From Petasospora fabianii (Eukaryota; Ascomycota; Saccharomycetes; Phaffomycetales; Wickerhamomycetaceae), in contig CP048720.1 in the NCBI GenBank assembly GCA_022641835.1, positions 248,001 to 312,000 of the forward strand: 64,000 bases of DNA. The letters are read 5' to 3'. A model generated the notes under the pieces. That model did no database searches. It saw only the letters and a list, made by a program, of their open reading frames with translations, and was not told the DNA's origin. Shown piece after piece: positions 19,797 through 29,735 of the stretch; position 1 is the first letter of the stretch; the number at the start of each line of letters is the position of its first letter. The position numbers were made by a program, and so were the translations under genes.

Positions 19797-20849
19797 GCGT
19801 ATTTGTTGGATTTATGAAATACTGGGCCCCTTGGAAGATGGTCTGGTCGCTATTGTGATTATGGGTATGCATGAGGTTAATCATTAGGATAATAATTAGG
19901 GTAATGTATTGCTTAATGCTTTCATCCCGTAGTTAAGGTTACAGATCTGACAGTGATGTCATGTACCAACACGGTGGGAACAACAGAACCATCTATGTAC
20001 ACCTCTGTTTTAGCGTTGTGTGTATTGATGGTGCTGACTGTGGAGCTGAATATACGCGAATCTTAGAGTGTGGAGTGTGGAGTGTGGAGTCTGTAGTGTG
20101 GCGGGCGGGGCGCCACACTGCCCTGACGTAAAACCTCAACTTTAGACAGCGCACAGAGGACGTCATGGTGGGGAATCTATTGTGCTCGGGAAAAAATGGT
20201 TCCCAGATCGCGACAATAACTAGTTTAGACGAACCTTGGCTCTTGGCTATGGACACAGCTAGACATAGCTATATTTGCGCCCGAAAGGCAGGTGTGTGCA
20301 TGTGGGATCGGTTAACGATGTAATCTTCTCTCATAGTTCCCAGTATGCGATCTGTGATGCTGTAGGTCTGGTAGTGATCCATATGTTTCCGCAATTACCA
20401 TCGATATCCGAAATCCGGGCAGCCACTGCTCCACAGTTGACGACCTGTCACGTATACAGCCACCACAACAGTCTATGACTACGGTGCATCGCCACACCCC
20501 ATTGCATGCATTAGCCACATGCCTCCGCCTTCCTCCGACATTGCTTGAGTGTGCTCCGACTCAAAATGCTGCCTCTTGTCATCAGGAACCACAGTTTTGC
20601 ACAATCATACATCATATGCTTTAAGGCTGTGGCTTTCTACGCCGTATGCGCAACCAGCACATTGCCCCTACCTATCGGAGATTCGGCTTTACGTGGCTAG
20701 GGTTATGTTTTCCTTCTTGCGTCATTGTATATAAGAAGTTGATTTCCCTTTCGTGTATCACATTAGACATGCCCACACCACAGTATCGCTTGTGAGGCTA
20801 CGTTAATCCTGCTGGCGAGATACACACTCTATTAAGTGTAGCACCAGTA
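19797..20849. other. Intergenic region before the Zn2Cys6 gene
   Basis: About 1.05 kb without a convincing ORF. A G-rich heptamer repeat at 20066-20086 is listed separately. The rest is taken as 3' flank of the membrane protein gene and promoter of the regulator. Confidence 0.5.
20066..20086 (+). repeat. AGTGTGG heptamer, three tandem copies
   Basis: Three exact head-to-tail copies of AGTGTGG, followed by a variant and a fourth copy. Too short to be more than a microsatellite. Confidence 0.7.
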
Positions 20850-21752
20850 ATGTCAGAGACATCAGGCTCCATCCAGAAGAAAAAGAAGGGATTTAAGCAC
20901 TCCAAGAAGTTTGCACGCTCACAAAAGGGCTGTTTACAATGTCGTCAGAAGAAGAAAAAGTGTGATATGAGAAAACCACAGTGCTTGAGTTGTGAGAAGA
21001 GAGGTGTCAGCTGCGAGTTCCCAGAAAACATCAGAATCTTCCAGATTGAGTCGTTCCAGATGGTGGACCCAAAGGGCAGTTCAGAAGGAAAGACCAAAAG
21101 TCCAAAGATGAAGGTTCAGGAAATCAAGTTTGACAAAAATCACACACCTAATGTAAGCCCTCCTCCAGTCAAGTCTGAAAGAAAAGGATCTGCTACTATT
21201 CCACCAAGTCAACCCACCGATCCATCTCAACAAACAACAACACAATTCCTGCAAAACATCCCATCGCCCATCCTAAGTCACAGTCAGACCCTTGATCACA
21301 GTCAATCTAATTACCATTTCCCACACGTTGAAACACACGAAACACAGGGCTCCTCAATGAACCAGTTACTTTCAATCCTCAACACGAACTCTAGCAACAC
21401 CGATACAGCTATCTCACTCGCCACTGAAGGGCAGTCCATCAAGAGTATACTTGATAGCTCTGCCATTGATCTTCTCAAGAGAAGCATTGAATCCCTTCAA
21501 TACATCAGCCTCGAGAAGCAAAGAAAAGAGTATATCACTCAACGAGAGACATTCGAGAAGCAACAGGAGCAAATTAAGCAACATGCGATATTGGATGCCT
21601 TGAAGTTTGGTGGACTAGGTTCTCTTTCTGTCTCTGATGCACAGGATGAGCACCCAAGTCTCTCAGACAGCCCACATGCAATTAATGTTGGCCACGAAAG
21701 CTTGACTAATTGGGAGCATGAGAACTTCAGGCTTGCAGGATGGCACGATTGA
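20850..21752 (+). CDS. Short Zn2Cys6 zinc-cluster protein, 300 aa
   Basis: Residues 28-55 form a Gal4-type binuclear zinc cluster: cysteines at 28, 31, 38, 45, 48 and 55 with spacing 2-6-6-2-6, preceded and interrupted by Lys-rich DNA-contacting segments (RQKKKK). A predicted coiled coil (EKQRKEYITQRETFEKQQEQ) lies at about residues 225-250. The protein ends at 300 residues, and the roughly 300-residue fungal transcription factor (MHR) domain seen in most full-length members is absent. It resembles short sterol-type regulators only in layout. It converges on a bacterial-type FMN monooxygenase, so they share no promoter. The targets are unknown. Confidence 0.85.
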   Translation: MSETSGSIQKKKKGFKHSKKFARSQKGCLQCRQKKKKCDMRKPQCLSCEKRGVSCEFPENIRIFQIESFQMVDPKGSSEGKTKSPKMKVQEIKFDKNHTPNVSPPPVKSERKGSATIPPSQPTDPSQQTTTQFLQNIPSPILSHSQTLDHSQSNYHFPHVETHETQGSSMNQLLSILNTNSSNTDTAISLATEGQSIKSILDSSAIDLLKRSIESLQYISLEKQRKEYITQRETFEKQQEQIKQHAILDALKFGGLGSLSVSDAQDEHPSLSDSPHAINVGHESLTNWEHENFRLAGWHD

Positions 21753-22051
21753 GATGGCGATGACTTTTATTCTCCTACCAAATTGTAGCTGGTGATGACT
21801 TTGTAATGAAAGGTATGATATTAAATGTTCTAGTATGCTATTAATGAATGTAGGACCAACTTGGTGACGATGCCGACATAAAGCCCAACCACAGTAAATT
21901 TTCGAAGGGCCATAATGCGTTTATAAAGCGTTTGAAAAATACACGATTAACAAGAAATATACAACCAACTGCATTCTCCGGCTACAGAGGCGTCAACAGC
22001 GCGGCTCAATCCAAATACAAACGTCTCAGTTATTTTTGGTTTATGTACTTC

Positions 22052-23560
22052 TCAAGCGAGAATCTTTTTAGACTCAGCCTCCACCTTGAACTTAGCCAAA
22101 CGCTTCTCAAAGTCCTCCTTAGACTCGCCTTTATTCCATCTGAGTGGGTAGGCGTAGTGATCCTCTGGCAAAAACTTGTCCTCAGATCTGTACACCTGCT
22201 GTCTCAAGGAACCACCCTCAACAGCGTAATCCTTCTGAGCGAGACCTCTCTTCTGCAACTCTGGGATCAAGTAGTTAACAATATCCTCAAATGTCTCTGG
22301 AAAAACCAAGTTTGTGAGGTTGAAACCGTCAACACCAGAGGCATCAACGTACTCTTCGATCTTGTCAGCAACTTCTTCAGCGGATCCAATGAAATAGTTA
22401 GAGCGGAAGAAGTTACGAGCGATGTAATTTCTGGTGACCTTGTCGCCCTCCTTGTAGTAGCTCTTAGCCTTAATGGCAGTAGCAAGGCCCTTGACAGTTG
22501 GGTCGTCAACCTCAGTCAGATCCTGGTCTTCGTCATAGACAGACAAGTCCAAACCAGTACCACCAAGCTGCACAAGAGCACCTTCGTTGTCGTGGTAGCT
22601 CTCAATCTCTTCAGCCTTGGCAACAGCATCATCGTGATCCTTACCAACAACAATTCTTAACATGGAAACGAACTTCAAGTGCTCTGGGTTTCTACCATAC
22701 TTCTCTTGAGCAAGTGCTCTGGTTTCAGCAATCTGTTGTCTAGCCTTAGCTGGATCAGAACCATCCAAGAAGATCAACTCACCGTGCTTAGCACCGAGTT
22801 GTCTACCCTTTGGAGAGGCACCAGCTTGAATGATCAATGGCAATCTTCCCTCAGTTGGCTCAGTGATCTGTGGACCTGGGACTCTAAAGTGCTTACCCGC
22901 GTAGTTAATCTCTCTGATTCTGTCTGGGTCGGAGACGATACCCTTCTCGACATCCCAGACAACACCATCATCTCTCCAGGAGGACAGCAAAAGCTCGTAG
23001 AACACCTGCAAGTACTCATCGGTCTTCTCGTATCTCAAGTCCTTGTCAGGCATGACATTGTTGTCAGTAAGCTGTCTACCAGCAGATGGTAAGGCAGAGG
23101 TCACAACGTTCCAGCCGATACGACCACCAGAGATATGATCCATGGTAGCCATTCTTCTAGCAAAGTGGTATGGATGCTCAGTTAAGGTGGAACAAGTGAT
23201 ACCAAGGGACACATTCTTGGTGGAGATGGCAACAGCAGACAAGTATGCAGTTGGATCGTTTTTTGGGAAGTTGTTACCTGTTTTGGCCGCTTCCTCATAG
23301 TTATATGGACCACCAAGACCAGCAGACTTGTAACCACCATAGATAGCAAGAGAATCACCAATGAAGATTGCGTGGATCTTACCACGCTCAGCCAGCTGAG
23401 CGAGCTTGACCCAGTGATCAGCCTTGTAGTAGTTTCTCGATTGATCTCTTGGATTCTTCCATTGTCCTGGAGCATGAAGAACTGGAGTAAGCGCTTCAAA
23501 GAAGTTGATGATAAGTGGCTGTCTTTCTTTCTTCTGCTTTTTCTGCTGCGGCTGGGTCAT
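22052..23560 (-). CDS. FMN-dependent monooxygenase of the NtaA/SnaA/DszA (bacterial luciferase-like) family, 502 aa
   Basis: A 502-residue luciferase-like flavin monooxygenase. The early segments INFFEALTPVLHAPGQWKNP and LAQLAERGKIHAIFIGDSLA, then MATMDHISGGRIGWNVVTS, are hallmarks of the nitrilotriacetate/alkanesulfonate monooxygenase group, and LIIQAGASPKGRQLGAKHGE follows the usual FMN site order. Such enzymes oxidise small xenobiotic or sulfur compounds with FMNH2 from a partner reductase. The Gln/Lys-rich start (MTQPQQKKQKKER) is the only part without a bacterial counterpart. Fungal copies of this family are generally thought to derive from bacteria; I infer the same here without a tree. 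The gene is intact. Codon use looks like that of its neighbours, so any transfer is old. Confidence 0.9.
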   Translation of the reverse strand: MTQPQQKKQKKERQPLIINFFEALTPVLHAPGQWKNPRDQSRNYYKADHWVKLAQLAERGKIHAIFIGDSLAIYGGYKSAGLGGPYNYEEAAKTGNNFPKNDPTAYLSAVAISTKNVSLGITCSTLTEHPYHFARRMATMDHISGGRIGWNVVTSALPSAGRQLTDNNVMPDKDLRYEKTDEYLQVFYELLLSSWRDDGVVWDVEKGIVSDPDRIREINYAGKHFRVPGPQITEPTEGRLPLIIQAGASPKGRQLGAKHGELIFLDGSDPAKARQQIAETRALAQEKYGRNPEHLKFVSMLRIVVGKDHDDAVAKAEEIESYHDNEGALVQLGGTGLDLSVYDEDQDLTEVDDPTVKGLATAIKAKSYYKEGDKVTRNYIARNFFRSNYFIGSAEEVADKIEEYVDASGVDGFNLTNLVFPETFEDIVNYLIPELQKRGLAQKDYAVEGGSLRQQVYRSEDKFLPEDHYAYPLRWNKGESKEDFEKRLAKFKVEAESKKILA

Positions 23561-23828
23561 GATGATTTGTTGATCTGATGAAAAGAGGATTAGAGTGCAA
23601 GAGTTAGAGTCCGTTCGGAAAGGCGCCGGACGCCCACTTTATAGTTGAAATTATCATGACAAATGACAAAATGATACGATAACGGCGGGATAACACCCCA
23701 GCATCCGACTGTTCAATATTACGCCACACCGGAGTGGATATGTGTTTATCCGCCTGTCTCTCCTAAAATAGTGAAGGAAGCGAATGTTCATGCAGGTGCT
23801 CATAACTAAAAAACAAAATGGACAATTC

Positions 23829-23839
23829 AAAAAAAAAAA
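23829..23839 (-). terminator. Pol III terminator of tRNA-Arg
   Basis: Eleven A on the + strand, read as eleven T just after the tRNA-Arg 3' end on the minus strand. Confidence 0.8.
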
Positions 23840-23844
23840 GAAAT

Positions 23845-23937
23845 CTTCCCCGCCAGGACTCGAACCTGGAATCTTCTGGTTTCAGAAGTAACTACTTAAA
23901 TCGTAGCCAGACGCCGTGACCATTGGGCCACGAGGAA
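23845..23937 (-). tRNA. tRNA-Arg(ACG) with a 20-base intron
   Basis: The mature part, 73 bases, is nearly identical to S. cerevisiae tRNA-Arg(ACG): acceptor TTCCTCG/CGGGGAA with discriminator G, anticodon stem TCTGG/CCAGA, loop CTACGAA. After the base 3' of the anticodon there is an extra stretch TTTAAGTAGTTACTTCTGAA. Its GTAG can pair with CTAC in the anticodon loop, as in known pre-tRNA introns. Saccharomyces has no intron in this tRNA. Confidence 0.93.
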
Positions 23938-24392
23938 CAGATTTCAAACGCTGAGAGCCGTCATAACAATAGACCATGTTCAGAACCTTACATTTCCCCG
24001 CACGAAATTCCTTTTATGGCTTACCCCTCTTTCCCACGCTCAACATCTCTGCGCGACTCACATAGTATCTGCCCAAAGCACTCGTTCAAGTCTCGTTTAG
24101 TGCGGCTTGATAGGGGGGATGGGCACCACGCGATAGCACTCTTCAAGCCCAGAACACAAATCAAGTGAGGGGAAGCTATAGGAAAGGAGGTGAGCGCACA
24201 TTATAAGAAGGCTCGGGAATCACCTTGGTGACACACATACTACAAACAATCTCTCAATTGAAACTCACCGTACTACTCAACTCACCGCTTTTGAAAGCTC
24301 GTGCTTCCTTGGATCTCTTGGCTTGCTCATCGCGCTCATCGCCATTGTTTCTCCTATCATCTCTTCCCAAGATCACCACCAGCTACGCCACC
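23938..24392. other. Region between tRNA-Arg and the small ORF
   Basis: A CT-rich leader-like stretch (about 24240-24390) and a TTATAA box near 24200 suggest a promoter for the small downstream ORF. Nothing else is seen. Confidence 0.45.
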
Positions 24393-24641
24393 ATGTTGTT
24401 CCACAACCACAAGTTCATTTCGAACACAATTCATGTGATCAATCCAGAGGTGGGCTCACTCTGTGACTCTCCACTCCCACAAGCCACAACTTACGGCCAA
24501 ACAGCTGTTCCGTCTCTCCAGTCATTGTCGGACCTGTCTCCCCTGAGCACAAGCTCCGGTTTGGGATACAAGGATACAGCACTCCACAACACTCAGAAGA
24601 AGGATCAATCGTGGTTGTTGATGATGATTAATGACTCTTAA
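24393..24641 (+). CDS. Possible small protein, 82 aa
   Basis: The ATG at 24393 is in a good context (GCCACCATG) and starts MLFHNHKFISNTIHV. The protein is Ser/Thr/Gln-rich and soluble, with no domain I know. An in-frame ATG 56 codons upstream would add a Leu/Ser-rich stretch; I prefer the short form because the upstream part looks like a pyrimidine-rich leader. Leader, TATA-like box and Kozak context support expression, but length is close to chance. Confidence 0.4.
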   Translation: MLFHNHKFISNTIHVINPEVGSLCDSPLPQATTYGQTAVPSLQSLSDLSPLSTSSGLGYKDTALHNTQKKDQSWLLMMINDS

Positions 24642-25037
24642 GATGAGCAGCACCAATTTTGATCTATGCTTTTACATACAACACATTTAACAACGTCGTG
24701 CTATCCGACGGCGAGCTACACTTGATCATACATGAGACCATAGAGGCGGTGATAGCATAACATTCACTCGCAGATCAAGACCATGACAGCTCAAATCTAA
24801 TACTTGAAGCTATATAAATATTCCCAAATGTAATCGGTTTTCCATCAATCTTCTCTCATCGTAGTAGTGCTGCCTCGTCAGATCATTTTTCTTTTCCTCA
24901 ACGTGGTACCGTAAAGCTTTGTGTAACGCTAGCGCCACAGCTTCAGGAATGGGATTTTGATCACTGTACAAGAAGAAATCAAGAACAAATGGTAGGATTG
25001 CAGACAGGCTTAAAAAGCCATACTCGGGTAAAAAGGC
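24642..25037. other. Intergenic region
   Basis: About 400 A/T-leaning bases without a convincing gene. A minus-strand frame overlaps the next gene and is taken as chance. Confidence 0.4.
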
Positions 25038-25877
25038 ATGTCTACACCAGAGCCACTGCAGCTGCACATACTCCCGCATTACGTTGACCACACGCATGAC
25101 CTTTTGGCGCGGTCTTCGTCAGCTTCTTTGCCAGGTAGAATACAAACCACTCCATCATCAGTACCACTGCCGCCATTATCAAGTAGACCTGCAAGATTTC
25201 TCCGAACTCTATGGAACTTCTTGAATCCTCCGTTGGATCAGTTGCCGTATGGGATGCCACCATACGTCAACAAGAGCCTTGTTAAAGGATTGAGAGAGGT
25301 ACAACATAGACTTATTGATGCCCGACTCTTCATCTTGACCAGATGCTGTAAGCATATCATTGTATTTGTTATCTACCTATTTATGGTGAACTTGTACCTG
25401 GCATTTGACCAAGTCACATCATCAGTTATATCCACTTCAGTTACCCATGTCCTCTTCATGGTCTTTCTAGAGACATCTGGAGTGATGGTACACCTCTTCC
25501 TCTCCTTTATAAATACCCAAATATCAATAATATTTATGTTCTACTGCTTGAATGTTGAGGCTCAACGTGCCAAACAAGCATATGAACAACTGTTGATCTC
25601 CGACCCACGGCGACTTCAACTCCTCGAGGCGCTCTCGGATGCACAATTTTTGGTCCTGTTCTGGGCCTTTCTATGGACAATCAATCTGCTTCTCTTTGTG
25701 AGCTCATTGATAAACAGAAGAGATCCAAGAGTCACAGAGACGGTCAGGGTTCTCACGAGATTATATCACGATGTAATATTCAACCACATAGCTGTTTGGA
25801 CTCAGGTTAATAGAGCATACGGTAATGAAGCAGAAGATCCTCCACCTGACTACTCAACCCTTGACTTCTTCGTTTAA
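25038..25877 (+). CDS. Multi-span membrane protein of unknown function, 279 aa
   Basis: A hydrophilic head of about 105 residues (MSTPEPLQLHILPHYVDHTH, then a Pro/Ser-rich stretch) precedes four hydrophobic spans at about 106-130, 133-155, 156-170 and 202-225, with a soluble loop rich in Gln/Ala/Leu between the third and fourth. The tail ends in EDPPPDYSTL, a possible adaptor-binding motif. I do not recognise the family. The following gene shows a similar span order and may be a paralogue. Confidence 0.7.
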   Translation: MSTPEPLQLHILPHYVDHTHDLLARSSSASLPGRIQTTPSSVPLPPLSSRPARFLRTLWNFLNPPLDQLPYGMPPYVNKSLVKGLREVQHRLIDARLFILTRCCKHIIVFVIYLFMVNLYLAFDQVTSSVISTSVTHVLFMVFLETSGVMVHLFLSFINTQISIIFMFYCLNVEAQRAKQAYEQLLISDPRRLQLLEALSDAQFLVLFWAFLWTINLLLFVSSLINRRDPRVTETVRVLTRLYHDVIFNHIAVWTQVNRAYGNEAEDPPPDYSTLDFFV

Positions 25878-26086
25878 AAAAAAGAACCTACCACTTGGTC
25901 TCCCAAAGCGGTTGCAATTGATCCCGTAAGTGTATGACTTGGACTTATAGCCACCGTCCACGGGGAGCCAACTCCGAAATTGTGAGAGCGGCTATTGATT
26001 CCTTTGTCTATCATAATAAGTTATAATCTCAGAATCTTTGTCAGCAACGTACCCACAATAGGATCACTAATTGACCAAAACGAAGA

Positions 26087-26770
26087 ATGGGTTTGCCTGA
26101 TGAGTCATGCTTACCAGCATATAACGACATTATTTTCCCTATCAGTGACGAGGCTACCCTTCGTCCAGTTGTTGTCATTAAGAGAAAGATCTTTGGCCTA
26201 TGGACAATCACTATCCGCCCACAGGGTTGTTGGGCGTTTTGCCCCTCTTTTCAATCAATCAGTATGATCTACCTTGTTGGCTTGATTCTTATGATAAACG
26301 GCAGCTTATCGAACCGTCTTTTTGATGCGCAATTGCTTGGTGACATGTTGGCTTGGTTCTTTGTGTTTAACTATGCTTCTGGACATAATTCCAATTTCGA
26401 TCACGTCATAATATGCGTCTTCAATTCACAGCTTCTCACAGTGCTCCTGATAAGAAGCTGCTGGTATTTGAGAGTTGCGATCGATACTGTTCTTCGCACT
26501 CTGATCCAAGGAGAGGACGTACAAAGATTACGTGAAAATCAAAACCAATTGAAGTTGTTTCTCTATTTGTATGGCTTATCTTTTGGTATAAAAAGTGTGA
26601 TATTTGGTGTTTTGTGCATGATTCGCTTGACACATCACCGAAGACAGTCTGGAAATCAATGTTTTAATCCTTGTGATCTAGACGAGATAGGGGAATGCCT
26701 TTACTTGCAGAACTTCAGCTCAAAATCGAAGGAAATGCCGATCATTTATCATCTCTGCAGCCGTTGCTAA
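26087..26770 (+). CDS. Multi-span membrane protein of unknown function, possible paralogue of the preceding gene, 227 aa
   Basis: After a short soluble start (MGLPDESCLPAYNDIIF) there are hydrophobic spans at about 60-75, 85-100, 108-125 and 155-178. The stretch CWYLRVAIDTVLRTLIQGED followed by a span and a basic turn (RLTHHRR) parallels FYCLNVEAQRAKQAYEQLL, the fourth span and NRRD in the gene upstream. The head seen in that gene is missing, so this may be a shortened or decaying copy, or an upstream exon may exist. I saw no convincing splice sites in the roughly 200-base spacer. Confidence 0.5.
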   Translation: MGLPDESCLPAYNDIIFPISDEATLRPVVVIKRKIFGLWTITIRPQGCWAFCPSFQSISMIYLVGLILMINGSLSNRLFDAQLLGDMLAWFFVFNYASGHNSNFDHVIICVFNSQLLTVLLIRSCWYLRVAIDTVLRTLIQGEDVQRLRENQNQLKLFLYLYGLSFGIKSVIFGVLCMIRLTHHRRQSGNQCFNPCDLDEIGECLYLQNFSSKSKEMPIIYHLCSRC

Positions 26771-27958
26771 CAATCATGTACTACCACCATACTCTCAAGA
26801 CTCCACAACGTCATATAACGAGAGCTCCTTCAATGTCTGAATAACGCTGAGTCTGAATAAGCCATAAGAATTAGACTCAAATGCAGCTTTAGCAGCGGGA
26901 ACTTCTCGCATCTCATGCGATTTTATGCCTGGTTAGAGACACAGCTAGAACAATTTCACGAGAAGACTCCCGAGGAGTGCGACTGCTTTACCTGGATCGA
27001 TTGTTCATTACAAAAATCAAATTGAAGGAGTCTCTCCCATTAATTGTACCACGCGTGGTTCTTCATGCAGTTCGTAAAACATACGCCAAATGTGGTTGAT
27101 GTTGCGTTTGCTACAGCCCCGTACACGTCAACAACATTAAAGGTTGGAAGCCAGACATACTTTTATACAATACAGAGATGTTGTTTGTGTACACATCCTG
27201 ATATCCTTGAAGGTGCATACAGGTGAATGACTGCCGCATTTTTCTTTGATGTAGGTCACCACAGATACCTTCTAGGCCGTATCTCTATACCTTGATATTA
27301 TTGTTATGCTTAGATGCTGGCTTGAGTTAACCCTTCTGACGGGTGTGGAGTGCTCCTACCCCTCTCACGTACCCCCTCCTTATCATTAGGGTTCTCATCA
27401 CGGTGGGACACAAAGATGTGTTCAAGCTTTCTCAAACCAAGCTGAGAGTGGTAATCTGGATGTCTGGGAGCCAACAGATCCAGAGCTAGAATGATTGTTT
27501 CCCATCGAAGAACCCTGTTGTCCTTTAGATGCAAGTGTCTCCGTGAGGTGGAGGCTCCGCCGAATTGATAAGACGAGCCGCCCCGGATAGATTTCCTAAT
27601 CAGGAAACAGGTCCGAAGATTAAGCCACGCTATCCCTACGGTAGGTACACTGCCAGGAGTCCTTGTCGGTGGCAAAAGCCACTATTTTTTATAAATGTTT
27701 GGGATTACGAGGCATTACGACCGCTTGTTTGATGAATTCTCTCCCGTAATACTTAAATTCGGTGCTGTAAGGGAGACTTTGCTGAATCTACAGGCCCGCG
27801 TACGAGTCATCGTCTGCGGCGCTGCGGTGATGTCTCGGGTCTAGCGCCTTCAATTCGCGTGAAGGATTATAAATTGGAGACAATCCCCGAGAAATGTTCC
27901 TCGAGTAGCTCCCACACACTCTTCGACAGCTGCTCCGACCCAATTGCAATATCGCACT
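26771..27958. other. 1.2 kb region before ARO9
   Basis: No convincing ORF. A 121-codon minus-strand frame at 27310-27675 has no recognisable domain. The segment near 27590-27606 holds a short inverted repeat (TTTCCTAATCAGGAAA, six-base arms). I found no clear CCG-N7-CCG site for Aro80 in the last 280 bases. Confidence 0.45.
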
Positions 27959-29533
27959 ATGAACTTCCCAAAGCTTGAAGAGTACAAAACCAAATACAGC
28001 AAGCTTCTTGACGTCAGATCGAGTGAGCGTACCTTCGATACCTTCTACGACGTTGATGCTCCAAAAGACCTCGAGCTTCATCCTAATCCTATTCCGCTCT
28101 CCGGTGGCTGTCCAGATGAGGGTTTCTTCCCAATCGAGTCCATCCACTTGAATGTTGTGGATGAGCCATTCCAGCATTTGGACTACAAGGAACGTGGTCC
28201 TGGAACGAACAACTTTGATCTCACCACAGAGAAGCAAAGTTTCGACTTGTTCGACGAGAAGCACGTTGTTCACTCTTACCGTTATCCAATTGAGGAGGGT
28301 CAACTCTCCATTCACCAAGGTTTCCAGTACGGTCCAACTGATGGTTTCCCTGCACTCAAGGACTTCTCCAAGAAGCTCGTCTCTACTCTTCACAAGCCAG
28401 CCTACGATGACTACATGGTCACCTTGACCAATGGTTCTGGTGATTCTCTGTTCAAAGTATGTGACTTGTTCTGCAAGGCCGGTGGCACCATATTGGTGGA
28501 GGAATTCACATTCACTCCATTTAACAGCAGTGCTGCTGCTTACGGCTGTAAGGCTATTCCTGTAAAGCTGAACATCAGAGAGGGTTCTGAACCTGGTATC
28601 GACACGGACTACTTGGATGATCTTCTCACCAATTGGTCAACAGGCCCATACAAGGACTTGACTCCACCAACTGCATTGTATACTATTCCAACGGGGCAGA
28701 ACCCAACTGGTCTGACTCAGTCGATTGAGGTCAGAAAGAAGGTCTACGCATTGGCTGAGAAGCATGACTTTGTGATTCTCGAGGATGACCCATACGGATA
28801 CTTGGTGCTTCCAAAGTATGGTACCCCAAACATCTACGACTCTGAGAACTTTGAGGTTGAGCAGTACGCCAAATCTCTTACTCCATCGTACTTAACCATC
28901 GACACCTCGGGTAGAGTACTCAGAATGGACACTTACTCCAAATTGTTCGCTCCAGGTCTCAGACTCGGTTTCATCACCGGTAACCCATACCTTATCAACA
29001 GAATTCTTTTCCACACAGCTGTCTCCACGAGATCTCCATCAGGTATTTCTCAAGTCATCCTCAACAACACAATTCAGCATTGGGGTGGTGTTAACGGCTG
29101 GTTGAAGTGGTCAGCAAAGGTCGCTAAACACTACACCATCAGACGTGATATCTTCCTCGATGAGATTTACTCTTCTGAGAGTGGGAAGAAGGGTCATTTC
29201 TCGGTTGTGGAGCCAGATGCTGGTATGTTCATCATCATTTACTTGAACTTCGAAAAGATTGTTAAGAATCCATCTGATTACGAAGCGGTGTTGAAGCAGG
29301 CCAAGTACAAGTATTTGAAACACGGCTCTGATGTGATCTTCGGTAACAGAATGGTCTGCGACTTGAACTTTGAAGGTACTGCTGCCAAGTCACACTTCAT
29401 AAGACTCACCATTGCCGCTGCACACACCAACGACATCTTGAGGGAGGGTGTTAAGAGATTCTGTGCTGCTACTAATGAATTCTTCGAGGAGCTCGAAGCT
29501 GGTAAGTACAACCACTTGCTCACATCTGCCTAG
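27959..29533 (+). CDS. ARO9: Aromatic aminotransferase II (Aro9-type), 524 aa
   Basis: A fold-type I PLP aminotransferase of the Aro8/Aro9 (AAA/kynurenine) group. Motifs in order are the start MNFPKLEEYKTKYSK, GFQYGPTDGFPALKDF, TIPTGQNPTG, LEDDPYGYLVLP and MDTYSKLFAPGLRLGF, with the Schiff-base lysine at residue 328. The 524-residue length and the long C-terminal part fit Aro9 better than the 500-residue Aro8. It converts aromatic amino acids to their 2-oxo acids, the first step of the Ehrlich pathway to fusel alcohols. A TTG-led extension of five codons precedes the ATG and is ignored. It is convergent with AAH1. Confidence 0.9.
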   Translation: MNFPKLEEYKTKYSKLLDVRSSERTFDTFYDVDAPKDLELHPNPIPLSGGCPDEGFFPIESIHLNVVDEPFQHLDYKERGPGTNNFDLTTEKQSFDLFDEKHVVHSYRYPIEEGQLSIHQGFQYGPTDGFPALKDFSKKLVSTLHKPAYDDYMVTLTNGSGDSLFKVCDLFCKAGGTILVEEFTFTPFNSSAAAYGCKAIPVKLNIREGSEPGIDTDYLDDLLTNWSTGPYKDLTPPTALYTIPTGQNPTGLTQSIEVRKKVYALAEKHDFVILEDDPYGYLVLPKYGTPNIYDSENFEVEQYAKSLTPSYLTIDTSGRVLRMDTYSKLFAPGLRLGFITGNPYLINRILFHTAVSTRSPSGISQVILNNTIQHWGGVNGWLKWSAKVAKHYTIRRDIFLDEIYSSESGKKGHFSVVEPDAGMFIIIYLNFEKIVKNPSDYEAVLKQAKYKYLKHGSDVIFGNRMVCDLNFEGTAAKSHFIRLTIAAAHTNDILREGVKRFCAATNEFFEELEAGKYNHLLTSA

Positions 29534-29735
29534 GCTGCAGGATCAGCTTGGCGGATCATATCAATTATCTTTCTTAAAAGTTTTTATCGATGTGTACGAA
29601 TTGTCTTTTGAAACTTCGATGCGTAATACTTCCCAGCGCTTGACTAGTGTTAACACCGTCCATATACAAATGCTATTCATTAACTTCTATCCTATCTTCT
29701 ATACTAGTAATATGATCTACACTGTCATGAAATAC

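Noticed and set aside
27310-27675. 121-codon minus-strand frame before ARO9
   Set aside because: No domain, no promoter features, and composition typical of chance frames in intergenic DNA.
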